Origin: Acanthaster planci
Taxonomy: Eukaryota; Echinodermata; Asteroidea; Valvatida; Acanthasteridae
Length of the DNA: 64,000 nt
Assembly: GCF_001949145.1 (NCBI RefSeq)
Contig: NW_019091421.1
Span: 1,092,206 to 1,156,205, forward strand
Direction: 5' to 3'
The position numbers were made by a program, and so were the translations under genes. Below, one piece after another: positions 35,701 through 47,546 of the stretch; position 1 is the first letter of the stretch, and each line of letters begins with the position of its first letter. The notes under the pieces were generated by a model that was given only the letters and a program-made list of their open reading frames with translations, was not told where the DNA came from and did not search any database.

Positions 35701-38604
35701 CTGTAACCCGAGGTTCAAATTTCTTCTACTGTGGGTCAGCATATGGATTGGGTTTTCAGTTGATCAGTTTTACCTGATTCTGTGGGTTTCCTTGGGTTAT
35801 TTGTCCGGGATTTCCTCCCCCCCTCTAAAATAGAACATTTCTTCATTTTCTTGTGCACTGTTATTTTACAATCACCCTTAAACTGATGCATCATTGTCTC
35901 ATGAATATGAATATGAACATGAACTGAACTAGGATAATGTTCAAACCTCCATCTCACAACAGAGATGTCAACAATCAGGTTATTGCCACAAAAAAGCACT
36001 GGGTTGCTGAGACAGTAGCGCCCCAATAAGGCATTCTGGGCATGGCAGATTTTATACTAGCCTTTTTGAGATATGGTTGCCAAACAGGAGTACAATATCA
36101 TGGCCTATTTCACAGTGCTGCTTAGCACATGATTTTATGCTTACAGAGGCTCCACGTATTTCATGGAGACCATAAAACAGTAAGCACAGCCAATGGCATA
36201 CTAACCTTGGAGGAGAAATTTGCTTAAACTTAGTGACGTAACTATAGAAATATCTGTGCATGCGCAACCGTTAGCATAGCCATGCCAAGCACCGCCATGA
36301 AATAGTGCTTGGGGTTAGCAAATTTTTCTGCTTAAGTTAGCACGACTCTTCTGCTGACTGTTAACTACTCAGTGCCGGGGTTCCCGGTACCAGAGAGCTT
36401 GGCTTTGTACACCTAACCGGGGTGCCCGAAATCGGACAAAAGAGCTGGGCCTTGTAACAAAAGACCATAATCAGAGCAAATGAACGAGCTGCTGGGAAAT
36501 GCCAATCAATTTTCATATGCTGTCAGCACAGAGTGCAAGTCCGTTTTGAAACAGTATACCATTGTTTGCGGCATTCAGTGCCCGCAGATTACCAGCGGGG
36601 ACAAAAACACTCCAGCAATGAGTGATACAATACTGCTACGTGCTGATCTGGCCGCAGTTGTAAAGAAACCACTGCCATTCAGCAGTGCACTGGGTCAATT
36701 TCGAGAACAAAGGAAATTATGCAACCCTGCACAATGTGGGCTCTCTTTTACTGGGCAGCATGCCTGGCTGCGATACTCAGGCGTCAATGGAGGTTGCCTG
36801 TCAGATTAGAGTAGCCACCAGACAGTCATCTGTGTGGCAGTAGGCGTCCAGTAAATGAAGATACACATGTATCAATTTTTGAAGAATTTTGAAAATGGAA
36901 ATCTTGAAAATTGCCAGCGAACTCGTCTTGCCTATGCAAATTCCACCCAGCAGGAAGTGGTTAAGCAGCTTTGTGAAATTGGACCATGATCTAAGTAAAC
37001 CCTTTTAAGTCCTTTTTTAAAGCTGTATTTCAATGTTTATGTTTTGAACAGTTCCTTACAACAGGTGCTCACACGTTCTACCCTACTGGCAAAGCCTCAT
37101 GGTCAAGAGCTGCTGTGCATTGTTAGATTTCCATGTGGCTGTCAACACTGGTGACATGATAAATGTTCTGTGACAAGACTTGTGTTTTACGTGCACATGT
37201 ACATCTCATTGTCATTTGGCCATTAATGCAAGGTGCCTCCAGTCAAAAAGATAATGGACGAGGTTAGGGTAAATTACAATTTAGAAGAAGTTGACTTACC
37301 AGTCAAATCAAGACAAATACGTTCATGGCCAACAGGAGCAAAGACAAGAGCCTTCACCAGTACATTTGGCCCGCCTTCATCTACGGAAACATGTAGAAAA
37401 GAATCTTCTTTAATAGAACATGTGAACATACTTCGGGGCCTGACACAGCAGCAAGTCCATTTAGAACCAGTGCCAACTGAACAGGGTGAAATTAGGCTCT
37501 GACACTGAATATTACTACGATCTCATTTGTCCTTGGAATGAATAAAAGTCTGCACACCTGTATCATCTGCCTATCTGAGCACTTTCTCTAATTTCACCCT
37601 TCCCCATCCCTTGAATGTGACTTGATGAAGATGCATAGTGGTGAAGCCAAAGGGGGACAGGTGCTAGGGAATCTCCCCCCTCCCTGGGAACTCTTGTCCA
37701 CCTCCCACCCTCCCCCCACCACCACCTCAGCAACATTGGAATTACAAACTCCTTGGCACAGATAAGCATGGCTGGCCATCAGGGGTAATTCAGGAATGCT
37801 TTCAAGATGGACACGAAGGGGCATTTTTAAAAATGTCTTTGTGATTTGTACGCTATACATGTAAATACGTGTATACATTATCCATACTACGGAGCTACAT
37901 GTAGGCTTGTGGGAAGTGCCAAAAGGTGACTAATTACCCTTAGCTGATTAGGAAATACTTTATCACATTTTATCAGTAAAACTTGTCAGTTTCTTTTTCA
38001 TTAAAATTTACTTTTTACTGCATCATGCTCCTTAAACTTACATTTCCTTGCTTTTTTGCAAAAGCAATTTTAAAACACAGGTGAATTTAAAATGTGTGTT
38101 GCTTTACTTTGTTAATCTTAGTGATAATCCTGTACAATATCCACCTGGTTACTTCTCTCATGAATTTAAGTCATTTTGCATCAAGTTGGAAGAGTGAACA
38201 TTAAATCAGTACAAGCTTATAGGAATAGACAAATGAAGCATTTAACACATTATTTGTATTTTAAATTTGCTATACAATAATAATTATTAGACAAAACACT
38301 TTTTTCTACACTCACTGAGTGACTGAAGCAAACATTTAAAAGGCCCCTCAATGTTTAGTACTAGACCAACAGCTTTACCGTTTTGAGCTCAGATGTGCCA
38401 GTGTACACATATTGACCTACCTTCAACTTTTTCCGCACCAGCCAGTAATGCTTTCTTGTATCTGACCAGGCTTTCATCATCAGCGTCCAGCTCTTGGATC
38501 TCCGCCACGGACTTCTTCTCCGGTGCCTTGTAGCCAGGAGTCAACTCCTCGCTGTCATCGACCTCTTCGACCCCAGCAGGTGCAGCTTCGGGTTCATCTG
38601 CCAT
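26793..38604 (-). CDS. ARHGDIA: Rho GDP-dissociation inhibitor, copy 2 (five coding exons)
   Basis: Same cytosolic Rho-family chaperone role as the first copy. Coding exons are 38421-38604, 37300-37380, 34993-35069, 33698-33761 and 26793-26989, totalling 603 nt, or 200 aa. Exons 3, 4 and 5 have exactly the same lengths (77, 64, 197 nt) and all introns the same phases as copy 1. Signature segments are [20 protein letters not shown] in the N-terminal arm, CLDLTG closing exon 2, [17 protein letters not shown] in exon 4, and [24 protein letters not shown] and [12 protein letters not shown] in exon 5. About 35 of 64 residues of the last exon match copy 1, so the duplication is old. An AG preceded by a pyrimidine tract 16 bases 5' of the ATG suggests a non-coding first exon upstream. 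The last intron, 6.7 kb, hosts the RAG1-like relic. Confidence 0.95.
28360..31840 (+). pseudogene. Decayed gene with RAG1-type N-terminal zinc-binding motifs and a RING-like motif
   Basis: I see a trail of plus-strand coding fragments broken by frameshifts and stops. At 28372-28497 [14 protein letters not shown] gives a C-x2-C pair. At 28533-28680, across a 1-2 base shift, HPT is followed by [11 protein letters not shown] (second Cys apparently mutated to Tyr), an open stretch, then PPHERTGTC. The order CxxC, HPT..CxxC, PH....C is that of the RAG1 N-terminal zinc-binding region. At 28897-29085 [11 protein letters not shown] and, one frame over, MCPMCK form the later half of a RING finger, followed by LLVVCSKC. 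Further fragments: [17 protein letters not shown] to a possible GT donor (29190-29333); [20 protein letters not shown] (29610-29790); [20 protein letters not shown] (30333-30480); [20 protein letters not shown] then NSLQNTVMF (30700-30910); [11 protein letters not shown] and [11 protein letters not shown] (about 31540-31840). From memory, the downstream fragments resemble orphan, possibly transposon-derived invertebrate proteins. No RAG1 catalytic core was recognised. Confidence 0.65.
30012..30196. mobile_element. MITE-like inverted repeat, 38-bp perfect arms
   Basis: Arms at 30012-30058 and 30151-30196 are perfect reverse complements over about 38 bases (starting ACTGTTGCTATACCTCGTGA) with a few mismatches at the outer end. 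The loop is about 92 bases. The arm identity implies a recent insertion or gene conversion. It interrupts the RAG1-like relic between two coding fragments. Confidence 0.85.
33762..34992 (-). other. RhoGDI-2 intron 3
   Basis: AT-rich intron with donor GTGAGT and an AAAG acceptor. I see no gene or well-defined repeat in it. Confidence 0.6.
35165..35300. mobile_element. Short inverted-repeat element, AGCTACGGCTG arms
   Basis: AGCTACGGCTG near 35197 is mirrored by CAGCCGTAGCT near 35287. The internal block GGAGCGAAGACCTAGACCTA and CTCTAGACA is shared with about 4440-4490, a second, more degenerate copy. The two copies place this as a dispersed MITE-like family. Confidence 0.65.
36100..36989. mobile_element. 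DNA-transposon-like element with TTTCACA..GCTGCTTA termini
   Basis: The left end ATCATGGCCTATTTCACAGT followed by GCTGCTTA is matched by the reverse complement of the right end (about 36961-36991: TTAAGCAGCTTTGTGAAATT then GGACCATGAT). It belongs to the same terminal-repeat family as 15064-15304 but is about 890 bp. An inner stem (TATTTCATGGAGACCATAAA region) shows further inverted sub-repeats. A plus-strand 109-codon open frame at 36480-36809 has no recognised family. Confidence 0.6.
37381..38420 (-). other. RhoGDI-2 intron 1
   Basis: Donor GTAGGT and acceptor CCGTAG are clear. The interior has a C-rich patch near 37.67-37.73 kb and is otherwise AT-rich. No gene is seen. Confidence 0.6.
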
Positions 38605-39067
38605 TCTTACTGCACTCTGAGAGTGGGGGAGAACGCAAAAGAGAAAGGGTTGATCCAGTTATTACTAGGACAGAGACTTCCCTTTTGAAGTGGCACAATG
38701 GAAGTCAGCCTCTGAAGTAGATAATTCTGTTGAACTTGTAACAACGCATGTGGCCTACATGCAGCAGTTAGGATTTGTGATGAACCAGAAACATTTTACT
38801 GCCCATATTATGAGCGGTAGAATTAAATACAAGCCTTAAACTTGCATTTGGCAACAAAAACGTGAGGGGAGGGAAAACAACAAAAGGTGGGGTGCAACTG
38901 CCCCTCCCCCGGTCGATACACGTGAATGCTGACTGGACACCATGGAATCTCAGAGTCAGTATACAAGAAGGCAAGCTTGATGAAATTTGAGAGGAATTCT
39001 TTCATAAACTGCACATAAACTGTAGGGAGATAGTATTCCTGTCTGGACCCCGTCGTTTCCATATTAC

Positions 39068-39233
39068 ACAAATAAATGAATGTTTATGAGTGTAATGGTA
39101 AGAATAATTTCATGAGGTGACAAATGAAATGTTTGATTGAATGAGGTGAAGCTGAGCGGAACGGATCATTTCGTCTGTCACCTCATGACATAATTCTTAC
39201 CAATGCACAAATGTGAAACATTCATTATTTCTT
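39068..39233. mobile_element. Foldback element, ~65-bp arms
   Basis: Left arm about 39068-39135 and right arm about 39166-39233 are reverse complements with scattered mismatches. The best block is GGTAAGAATAATTTCATGAG against CTCATGACATAATTCTTACC. The loop is about 30 bases. Confidence 0.75.
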
Positions 39234-39401
39234 TTATATAATACCTGCATTCTGCTGGGAGAACAAACAGCTCCCTCTCTAATGTCAACACCTGTCAGTT
39301 TGCTTAACAGGTTCATGTCTGAAGTGCCATCCACTTGTAGTTCAACATAATTAGACTGGTTTCCAGTTTATTTTCCTCTTTCTTACAGGGAATGAGATAT
39401 A

Positions 39402-41831
39402 CACTACCCTCCAAATGTTTGGGAACATGATGAGTAAACAGATAGTTTTGAGTACTGCATGATATTAATGAAATATTTGTGTTAGTTGTCGGAGGTTTTC
39501 AGCAGTGAAGTAGATTCTAATGATGTAACAGTTGTTTCTAGCTTAGTTTGATTATTTTATGGTAAGGGTATTCCCCAAAGTTGGTTTATTTTTCAGAATT
39601 CGGTGTTCCACACCTGGAAAGTGCAGTATTCACATTTCTTTATTGGGAGGTGACCTCGGGATAACAACAGGGATTGGGGCGTGGCCAGTGTTAGTAGCAT
39701 AACTGAATGTTGTTACAATGATATTGGGGCACAGTGCTGTTACATAATCAGAGGTTTAAAATGCCTAAAACATGGTCCTCTGCCCTTATATTGATCTGGA
39801 CAATCTGAAGCTTACAGTAACGGCTAAATCCGGGGAGATTTCCTAAGAAACACACCAGTCTCTAGTGGTTTTACGATCTGAAGGCTATAGCATTCGCAAA
39901 ATAGCAAACAAACTGAGTATCTCTCTTCATGGACTCCACACCTGCCGTGCAAGGAAAGCTTGAGACTGGAAAAGATGCGGCAGGCCAAAGATTGCCTCTG
40001 AAGCAGAAGATTTATAAGCACATTAGAGTTTGCGGCCAGCGATACAGATATTTGACAATGTTTGACACGTCCAGAAATTACTTCAGAACTGAACAGCACA
40101 TGTAAGCAAGCTGGAGAGACAGCTGTTTCTTCATCCACAGTGCGGCATCACCTCAAAGCTACAGGGTTGATGGGGTGAGTATCTAGGAAGAAGCCACTCC
40201 TCAAGAGAAAAACAAGGTGAAAAGGTATGCTTGGGCTAAACTGGACCACAGAGCAATGGAGGAAGGTACTGCAGTCAGACGAATTAAAATTTGAAGTATT
40301 TGGCTGTAAGAGACGGGTCTACGTTTGACAAAGACCTGGGGAAAGGTTGAAATCACAATGCAAAACCTACAGTCAAAGGGGGAGAAGTGTAATGGTGTTC
40401 AAAGCGCCGTTAATACATCGATATATCGATATTATCAATATGGGTTTGATATCGATATCGCCAATGTTAGTTATTTGGTAATATCAATATATCAAAAATA
40501 TACGATTTCGGAAGAAATATCGAAAATAATTAAACTTCGAAAACATTGATAGTGAAAAATATATCGAAAATATCGCTACTGAGGAACGAACTTTATTAAA
40601 AAATACAAAAATGCATCATCACATTACTGTAATTTTCGATAAGCTATGGCTTACATTGGTTCTCTCCGAGTGAAAAATGTCCCCGTAGCTCTGGGTGGCT
40701 AAATTCAGTCACCTATCTCAGTCTTGCACTAAATAATTCACGTACACTTTGCCTTGAAAATATCACAGATTTATCCTCCAAAACAGGATTACTTGCTATT
40801 TAAACGTCCGTAGACTAGAACCATGTGCTGATGATATTGCTATGCACGGCATGGCAGCGTGTATCCCATCCCATGTAGGCAACGTACGCAATACGGATGC
40901 AAGAACATGTCGCCAAAGTGAATTGGATCACACCATTACGGTGTAGGAGTGTACCCTTAGAACAATTTACCAGCAATTCACCACGCCTGCTATACCTTGA
41001 AAATTAACATGAATAAAATTTGATATATCGATATGGAAAATCCAATATATCAGTATCAGCCAAAATACGATATCGACGGTGCCTAAATGGTGTGGGGTTG
41101 TACTGGGGCAGGCAAAGTTGGCAGTTTGTATCAAGTGGAAGGAATTCTCAACTGGCATGGATATCACAGTATTCTCCAACATCAAGCCATTCCCTCAGGA
41201 CAGCGTCTGATTGGTGCCAACTTTGTCATGCAACAAGACAATGACCTAAAGCATACATGGATGCCCACGCGGTGTAAAGTCATATTTGGAGAAGAAAGGG
41301 TCACAAGGAGTGTTGATTGTCATGGACTGGCCTGCCCAGCTGCCAGATTTAAACCCTATAGAGTTGCTGTGGGAAGAACTGGACCATAAAGTAAGGGAGA
41401 AATGCCCAACGAGTCAAACACATCTGTGAGAGCTACATGTACATGTACTTCATCAGCGGGCATGGCAAGATATTTCACCGGATTATCTGGAAAAATTGAC
41501 GGATGGCATGCCAAGAGTCTGCTGTGAGGTCCCAGTTGCAAAGGGAGGCTTTTTTGAGGAACAGCAGGTCTAGAGTAGTAACAAACATGCAGTAGTTGTT
41601 GAAAAAAAAGTATGGCACAAATCATCAAAATAATATTTACTTTTGTTAACAGGCCCAAAAGGGCTAATAATCATGGCATTTACAAAGTAACAGGTATTAC
41701 CTGTACATGTAGATCATGAGAATGTATTTTACTGCCGAGATTGTGAAGCATTTCACCAGATTATCAATAAAACATGTGTAATGTACAACAAACTTGTTGA
41801 CTCGTCATGTTCCCGAATTTTTGGAGGGTAG
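39402..41831 (+). mobile_element. Degenerate Tc1-like transposon
   Basis: Termini are inverted: CTACCCTCCAAATGTTTGGG and AACATGA at the left; the right end reads TCATGTTCCCGAATTTTTGG then AGGGTA. TA precedes the left end (39400-39401). Plus-strand remnants of a Tc1-type DDE transposase are visible though shifted and stopped: WTTEQWRKVLQSDELKFEVF near 40240-40300; after the insertion MVWGCTGAGKVG, HAIPSGQRLIGANF-like and QQDNDLKHT near 41087-41255; then a WPAQ..DLNPIELLWEEL-like stretch near 41320-41385. The element cannot encode an active enzyme. It has itself been split by a younger insertion at 40399-41085. Confidence 0.9.
40399..41085. mobile_element. hAT-like non-autonomous insertion, 8-bp target duplication
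   Basis: A 687-bp segment rich in ATCGATAT motifs at both ends sits inside the Tc1 transposase remnant. AATGGTGT occurs immediately before it (40391-40398) and again immediately after it (41086-41093). Removing one copy restores the ordinary Tc1 reading S-V-M-V-W-G-C. Eight-base duplications are typical of hAT transposons. Ends are weak inverted repeats (GCGCCGTTAATA against GCACCGTCGATA). There is no transposase inside. Confidence 0.85.
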
Positions 41832-42659
41832 AAATGGGGGCAGCAAACTGTCAAGTGAAAAAAAGTTCTATTCAATGGGGTACGGTCGAATAGAATAAAT
41901 AATTCAATGACATGATCAACTATCCACCAGTCAGATGGCAGGGGATTTAAGCCGCAAATGTATGAAAAGGCAAAATATTTAACATCACATGAAATATATT
42001 AATATTTTTAAAATATTTTCAAATATATGTAGCTTTCGAACTGACAAATATTTTTCCTCCTAGAACTTCAGAGCCTTGAATGTTGACTTAAAGTCACCAG
42101 ATCAGTTTTCCACTGTTGTGCTTTGACGATAAAGAAAATGCTTGGAATGTCAAAGGTCAAAGATGTAATATTCTGCTGCAGTGGTACTATACTATCCATT
42201 TACTTCCTGGTTGTCAGTGGTAAAGAGAAGGGATACCCTTTGTGTTGCCTCTTCAATAAGTATACAATGTACTCTACCTGAATGGTATTGAGGAAACACA
42301 CAAGCATTAAATTTGGGAATGATGTCTCTTGGGATTGTAGTTTCATGTACATAAACTGAAGGCCTTGATTTGCATTGAGAGACACCTGTGAATGGCAAAA
42401 TTATCCCTGAAAGAGCTTTCTTGAGCTCACACACTAAACATGTATCAAACACATGACGGCGCCAACCTCAACATACGTGTGCACATCTTTTTCCACATTC
42501 AATGTGCATTTCATGAAAAAAGCTCTTCTGCATATTCAAAATATACAAGAAGTACAGGTGTATGGTGTGGTTATTGAGTGTGTCACGAGGAGGTGGTGTG
42601 TAAAAGCTCTGATTTTTCGGTAACATGGTTCAAAACCATTATTTTTCTGAAATTTTAGA

Positions 42660-42850
42660 CAGAAGTGGCAGGTCAACTGGCCCCCTGGCAGACTCACCCA
42701 TTTCCAACTGGCCCCCTTGTCAACTCACCTCCTGGCCAGCAAGAGGCAAGTCGGCGAGGGGGCGACTTGCCCCCTGGGTGAGCCCTTGCCGACTCATCCC
42801 TTGGCCAACTTGCCTCCTGACCAACTTGTCCCTCAGAGAGGATTTCACTG
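42660..42850. repeat. Degenerate C-rich tandem repeat
   Basis: Loose repetition of a roughly 20-base CCAACTTGCCCCCTGGC-like unit, in variable spacing, across about 190 bases. Units are diverged, so copy number is uncertain. Confidence 0.6.
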
Positions 42851-45800
42851 GTTTGGACTATTAACTACCCGAAGATTGTCATTTTGAAAGAGGAATATTG
42901 AGAATTAAAGGAAGGAACAGGCCTTTTTTTTAAATGAGTTCAAGATTTTGGAAATATGGGGAAGATATTTCGATCATCGACAAAGTACAGGGTATCGGCC
43001 ATCTGTTTTTGTCTTCAAGAGGTAGCCATACAATGGATTGGCTTAATTGAGGGCTTTTTCCTCTAATCCTCATGGTTATTTAATTCTAACGATGCTCGGT
43101 GCACACTGCCAGAGAGCTTGCCAAACTAAAATTACACAAGTTTACCTGGTCAGGCACAAACACACAGTTTCCTTCCACCATACAGCAAGGAAACAGGAAA
43201 CATTAACATGTACAAGGAAGATGGGTCAAGTAATCAATGGCATTTTTGAGATGTAGAAAAGGGAATTTTCTGTTTGTTTTAGGTGATGAATTGTGATGCT
43301 TAATTATTTAGAGCTTGAAATGTATAGAAATGGCAGCCTTTTTGGCATTAATTATTTTGTGTGTGCAAATATTAAACATTTTCAGTGGGGACATTTTGAC
43401 TTCCATTTCATGGCCAAGCTCCCATTTCCCCAAATAAAGTCCCTTTTCGGCCATTCAAACACTGGCCATTCAAACACTGGCCATTCGCACATTGCAAATT
43501 TTGAGTCGTGCCTTTCTGTGAGCATGTCTGAAGTCCTGACCAACTTTCCCCATTCAACTCCGCATGTTGCTATACCATTTTCGGTTTTAATTCGTGGTCC
43601 AAATCACAGTTGACCACACACGCCACGTTGCATGTATGTACAACACTGATACAGCAGCTCAATAAATCAAAATTTTTGTCAGTTCACGCGTATCAAACAA
43701 CTCATTGCGCTTGCATTGTTAAAACGCCATAACTAGCTGTTGCATGCAGTACATGCATTTATGGCAGCCCGTCAGTCAGTTGTGTCAGCTCAATCGATTG
43801 TCTATCAATGAGTAAGTCATCGAGCTTGTACAGAAACATTACTGTGGCAATATACAAATTGAAAGTCATGTCACGGTTACTGTGACTATAGCCGCTACGT
43901 TTTCAAAAAAGAACTTGGTCTCATGGTCTGACACCTCCGTTACACCATTTTCAAGAGCTAGAGGTATCCACTATAAGTTGCACATGTTTTTAGTACATGT
44001 ACTTTGACCAAAATTTGTTCATCTTGTAGATAAACATTTTTTATGGCTTCACTTTCACTAGTTGAAAGTTTGACTTAAATCCATATGAATATTTTGAAGA
44101 ACACCGGATGTCATCAAAGTGACAGGACACCGTCACCTGCAAACGAGTCGGATTGGCTGTAGTGAAACTTACTGGGTACGTTACCATAATCTTCACATTT
44201 AACTTGCAGAAATCATTTCATGGGGTACTGGTAATTCCCTACCTCTGAACAATCTGCCAGATGGGGGTCTTTCAAATGAGAAATAATTTTTTGCATGTAT
44301 GGTTTAGTGATGCAGTTTAAGAAAGAAAACAGTATCAGTTGCCATATTGACTTCCCACCACTTCCTCTTTCTCCTAGTTCTTAAATTTTTATTTCAAGTT
44401 AAAGTGAGGCGTGAATTTTTATTTTTTCAAATAAATCATAATTAGCATTAATTTGAGTAATTTATATAGGTATTATGAACAAAATTTCTCTTTCTAGATG
44501 TATTTCTGAAGAGTCACAAAAAACAGTGCCTCCCGGATCTGCAACCATCGCCAATAAGGAATATCTCAAAATATAAGGTGTTTATCAGGCTCTGTATTTT
44601 TTTACGAGGCGAAAGTCAATTGAAGTCCTCATTTAGTGTTCGTATTGGACGTCCAACACCGATCATGAGGGAACAGCAATCATTTATCCATTTCTGGACA
44701 ATTTAATTCATTTTTGTTTTTAGTCTGTACGGTAAAACTTTAAGCTCTGCTGACATTTTTTCCGCATTCTCACTGGAAAAGCTTTTAATTCGCTCATAGC
44801 TACAAAAAGAATAACACAGAACTGATAATTGATCATCAACAGTAAATGAACGTCAGTGAATAATTTTGTTCAAGAGTTTCACGACGAGAAAGTTGGATGC
44901 GTAAATATTTGCATGCACAAATTTAGGGTACTCCACGATACCTCATGGGTCACAGGTCCTCTCACATGGCATGGGAAAGTTTGATTTAAAAAGTGGAGTT
45001 TGCGTTACCAGATCACCACTGCAAAAACTGGATTAAAAAACACAGAATTCCACGTGAACAAGCATCTGTGAGTCACACGGAGTAGGCCTAGTGAGAACTT
45101 AGAAACCAGCCAAACCTAATTAGGCCTACAGCCTACATTTGTTTCCTTACATGCTAGCTCTGCTGAGTGGAATGTCAGTATTCCTTTTTTAACGAACGCT
45201 CCATGGCTCCACCCAGTACAGTCATGGAGGAAGGACACAAAGTACGGTAGACATGCAGGCCACAATCACGACATTTGTTTTCATTCACGTTCTGGGGTCT
45301 GAACTGCCATGACTGTTACGTCTGTTTAGTTTGTACTCACCAGTTTGAGAAGTCGGATGTAGAAAACTTAAAAGTTATCTTGGTTAAAATACGAGGAAAA
45401 TTGGGCACAAGACCACGCCTCTACTGCGTTCAGCTAACCTGGTTCAAGAACGTTTAGAACGGCAGCGAGCACTTTGACCACGTCCTGTTGTTTCCGTGTT
45501 TTCAACTGGCTGGTAATCTTTTGTAACAGATACTGACTGGTTGTATGAGCCGGATACCAGCTATTTGTATTGATTAAACATTCTTTCAGTCGGCCATTAC
45601 TTCATCGCCACATTTAGGGAAGGTTTAGTCTGGCCAGGTCAATTGTATTGAGAAAACAAGAACGCAAAGTGCCTTGTATCGAGTCTATTTTTACTCTTTG
45701 CATGCAATCTGCGGATTAAATTTTGAGGAACTGGGTTTTGTTTTCGCATTAGTTAATCTCTTAATAACATACGACACAAAAAAATAAGTTACGAAAAGCA

Positions 45801-47546
45801 CTTGTAAAGCACGTTTTCCCCCTCATCCTGTATCAGGACCCTTTATTACTGATGTCTCCTTGTTAATGTCTCACCGATATTGAAAACAAAATGTAATAAA
45901 AGGTTGGAAACAGGTTTTAAAAACTTACACCACCGGCACTAAAAAACAAGAAAAGTTAAAAATATGTCACAAAAGGGGATATTTCTATTACTGTATCAAG
46001 TACCAAGGCCAATGTTATGACTGTTGAGCGGGAAATTGTAATTAGTCAGAGCAAATGGAAACCATCCCAAATCCATTATACCAAGTAGACAATTTAAGAT
46101 GGTTACCATTCAATAAAAATGGAGCTAAGTAATCTGGTAATTTGGTCTTGTACCCAAAATTAATATCACAACTGAACATTTTATAATTTCATAGGCGTAC
46201 TGAAAAGCTATTTTCCGTATAATTTTGCACTGAATTTTATCCACATAAAAGAAAAATTCAACGGTATAGGTTTAAGTTCATACAGTAGAATTCCCTTCCC
46301 TTAAAAGACACTGATGCCACTAGGAACTTAAGTTACGCAAAGTAGGTCCTCAACAATACAAAGAACTTGTTTCTGAAAATTGCCTTCCATTCTTGAATGT
46401 GACACAGAATGAAAAAAAACACAGATTTTTTTTTTACAATGGTTGGAGACTAATCAAAGCTTCCATTTTTAAAGCCTGCAAAACTGTTGTTTCCAAGTAA
46501 TAAAAAGACAAACTATTTACACACACCGACTTCCGATACAAACATGGCAACTGCATTAAGCGAGGGAAGTGAATCTCTAATGGTCTTCTTTCAGCACAGA
46601 TGATTAAACCATCCTTCTCCTGACTCCAATTAACCAAATTTTCATTCATTTTAAAACACAATCTCAAATTTAAAAAGTCATGGGGGGATGCAATGAAAGC
46701 GACTAGTGATCATGACAGTAAGAAAATTCTTGTGAATTTTTCATATCACAATCAATACACACTAAATAGATCATAGTTTGACAGAAACATATCAGTCAGG
46801 TGGACTACTACACCATCGAAGTTGGGTTTTAGTTTTGAATAAAATAGGTGAAGGTAGGATTTGGTAAACTTGGGTTGTCCGTGCTGTTTACTGGAATGAC
46901 AAACAATTTACTGAAATTGAAAATACAGAAGGAGTTTACAAATCAATGCAGGCAACAGATTTTAGGTTCTAATTTTGATTCAATCTTCACTGTAAACTAG
47001 TGTCTCAGAAATAAGCAAGTTGAAGATGATCACACAGGCAAAAACTGACTGGATGTTTACCGGAAACAATAAATGACTGTCTAAAATGTTTTACAGACCA
47101 CAAGAACCTCATGTCCTTGCAATTTCCACTCCATTCAACTCATGCCTGACATTGCCAATATCACAGAAATTCAAAAGTAGGAAAAAAAATACTAAACCAA
47201 TATATTTGGTAAGCAAAACTGACAGCAACTACTATTCAAAACTACTATGAAACACATATAAAGACAACTGATGAAAAACTTTAAAATGCTTAGTAAATAT
47301 CTTGGTTTGGCATTTTTCCTGCTTACTATTAAATGCGGTTGCCTGTTCAGACAAGCATGAGTTTCGTTACAGGTCATTAACAGTCGGCAGTGCAGCAGCC
47401 CTTGCAAGTGCCCATGATTTCACCAAATTCCATCTAATTACAAAATACGTCCATGTCATATTGCAGTACTGCTGCAGAGCTTGAGGTCACAGTAGAAAAT
47501 CTCCCCTCAACGAAACTTCCAAAATTTCTTACTTCAAGGATGTACT

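Larger units (their letters stand above)
38605..47546. other. Intergenic spacer, RhoGDI-2 promoter side to ALYREF 3' side
   Basis: No intact gene recognised. It holds a foldback at 39068-39233, the split Tc1-like transposon at 39402-41831, a degenerate C-rich tandem repeat at 42660-42850, and three copies of an 18-bp GGCCATTCAAACACT-type unit near 43448-43495. The RhoGDI-2 promoter and probable non-coding first exon should lie toward the left end. The ALYREF 3' untranslated region lies at the right end. Confidence 0.5.

Noticed and set aside
37233-37502. Plus-strand 89-codon open frame starting [11 protein letters not shown]
   Set aside because: It is the antisense of RhoGDI-2 exon 2 (37300-37380), which ends in LDLTG with a GTAAGT donor. 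The minus-strand exon fully explains it.
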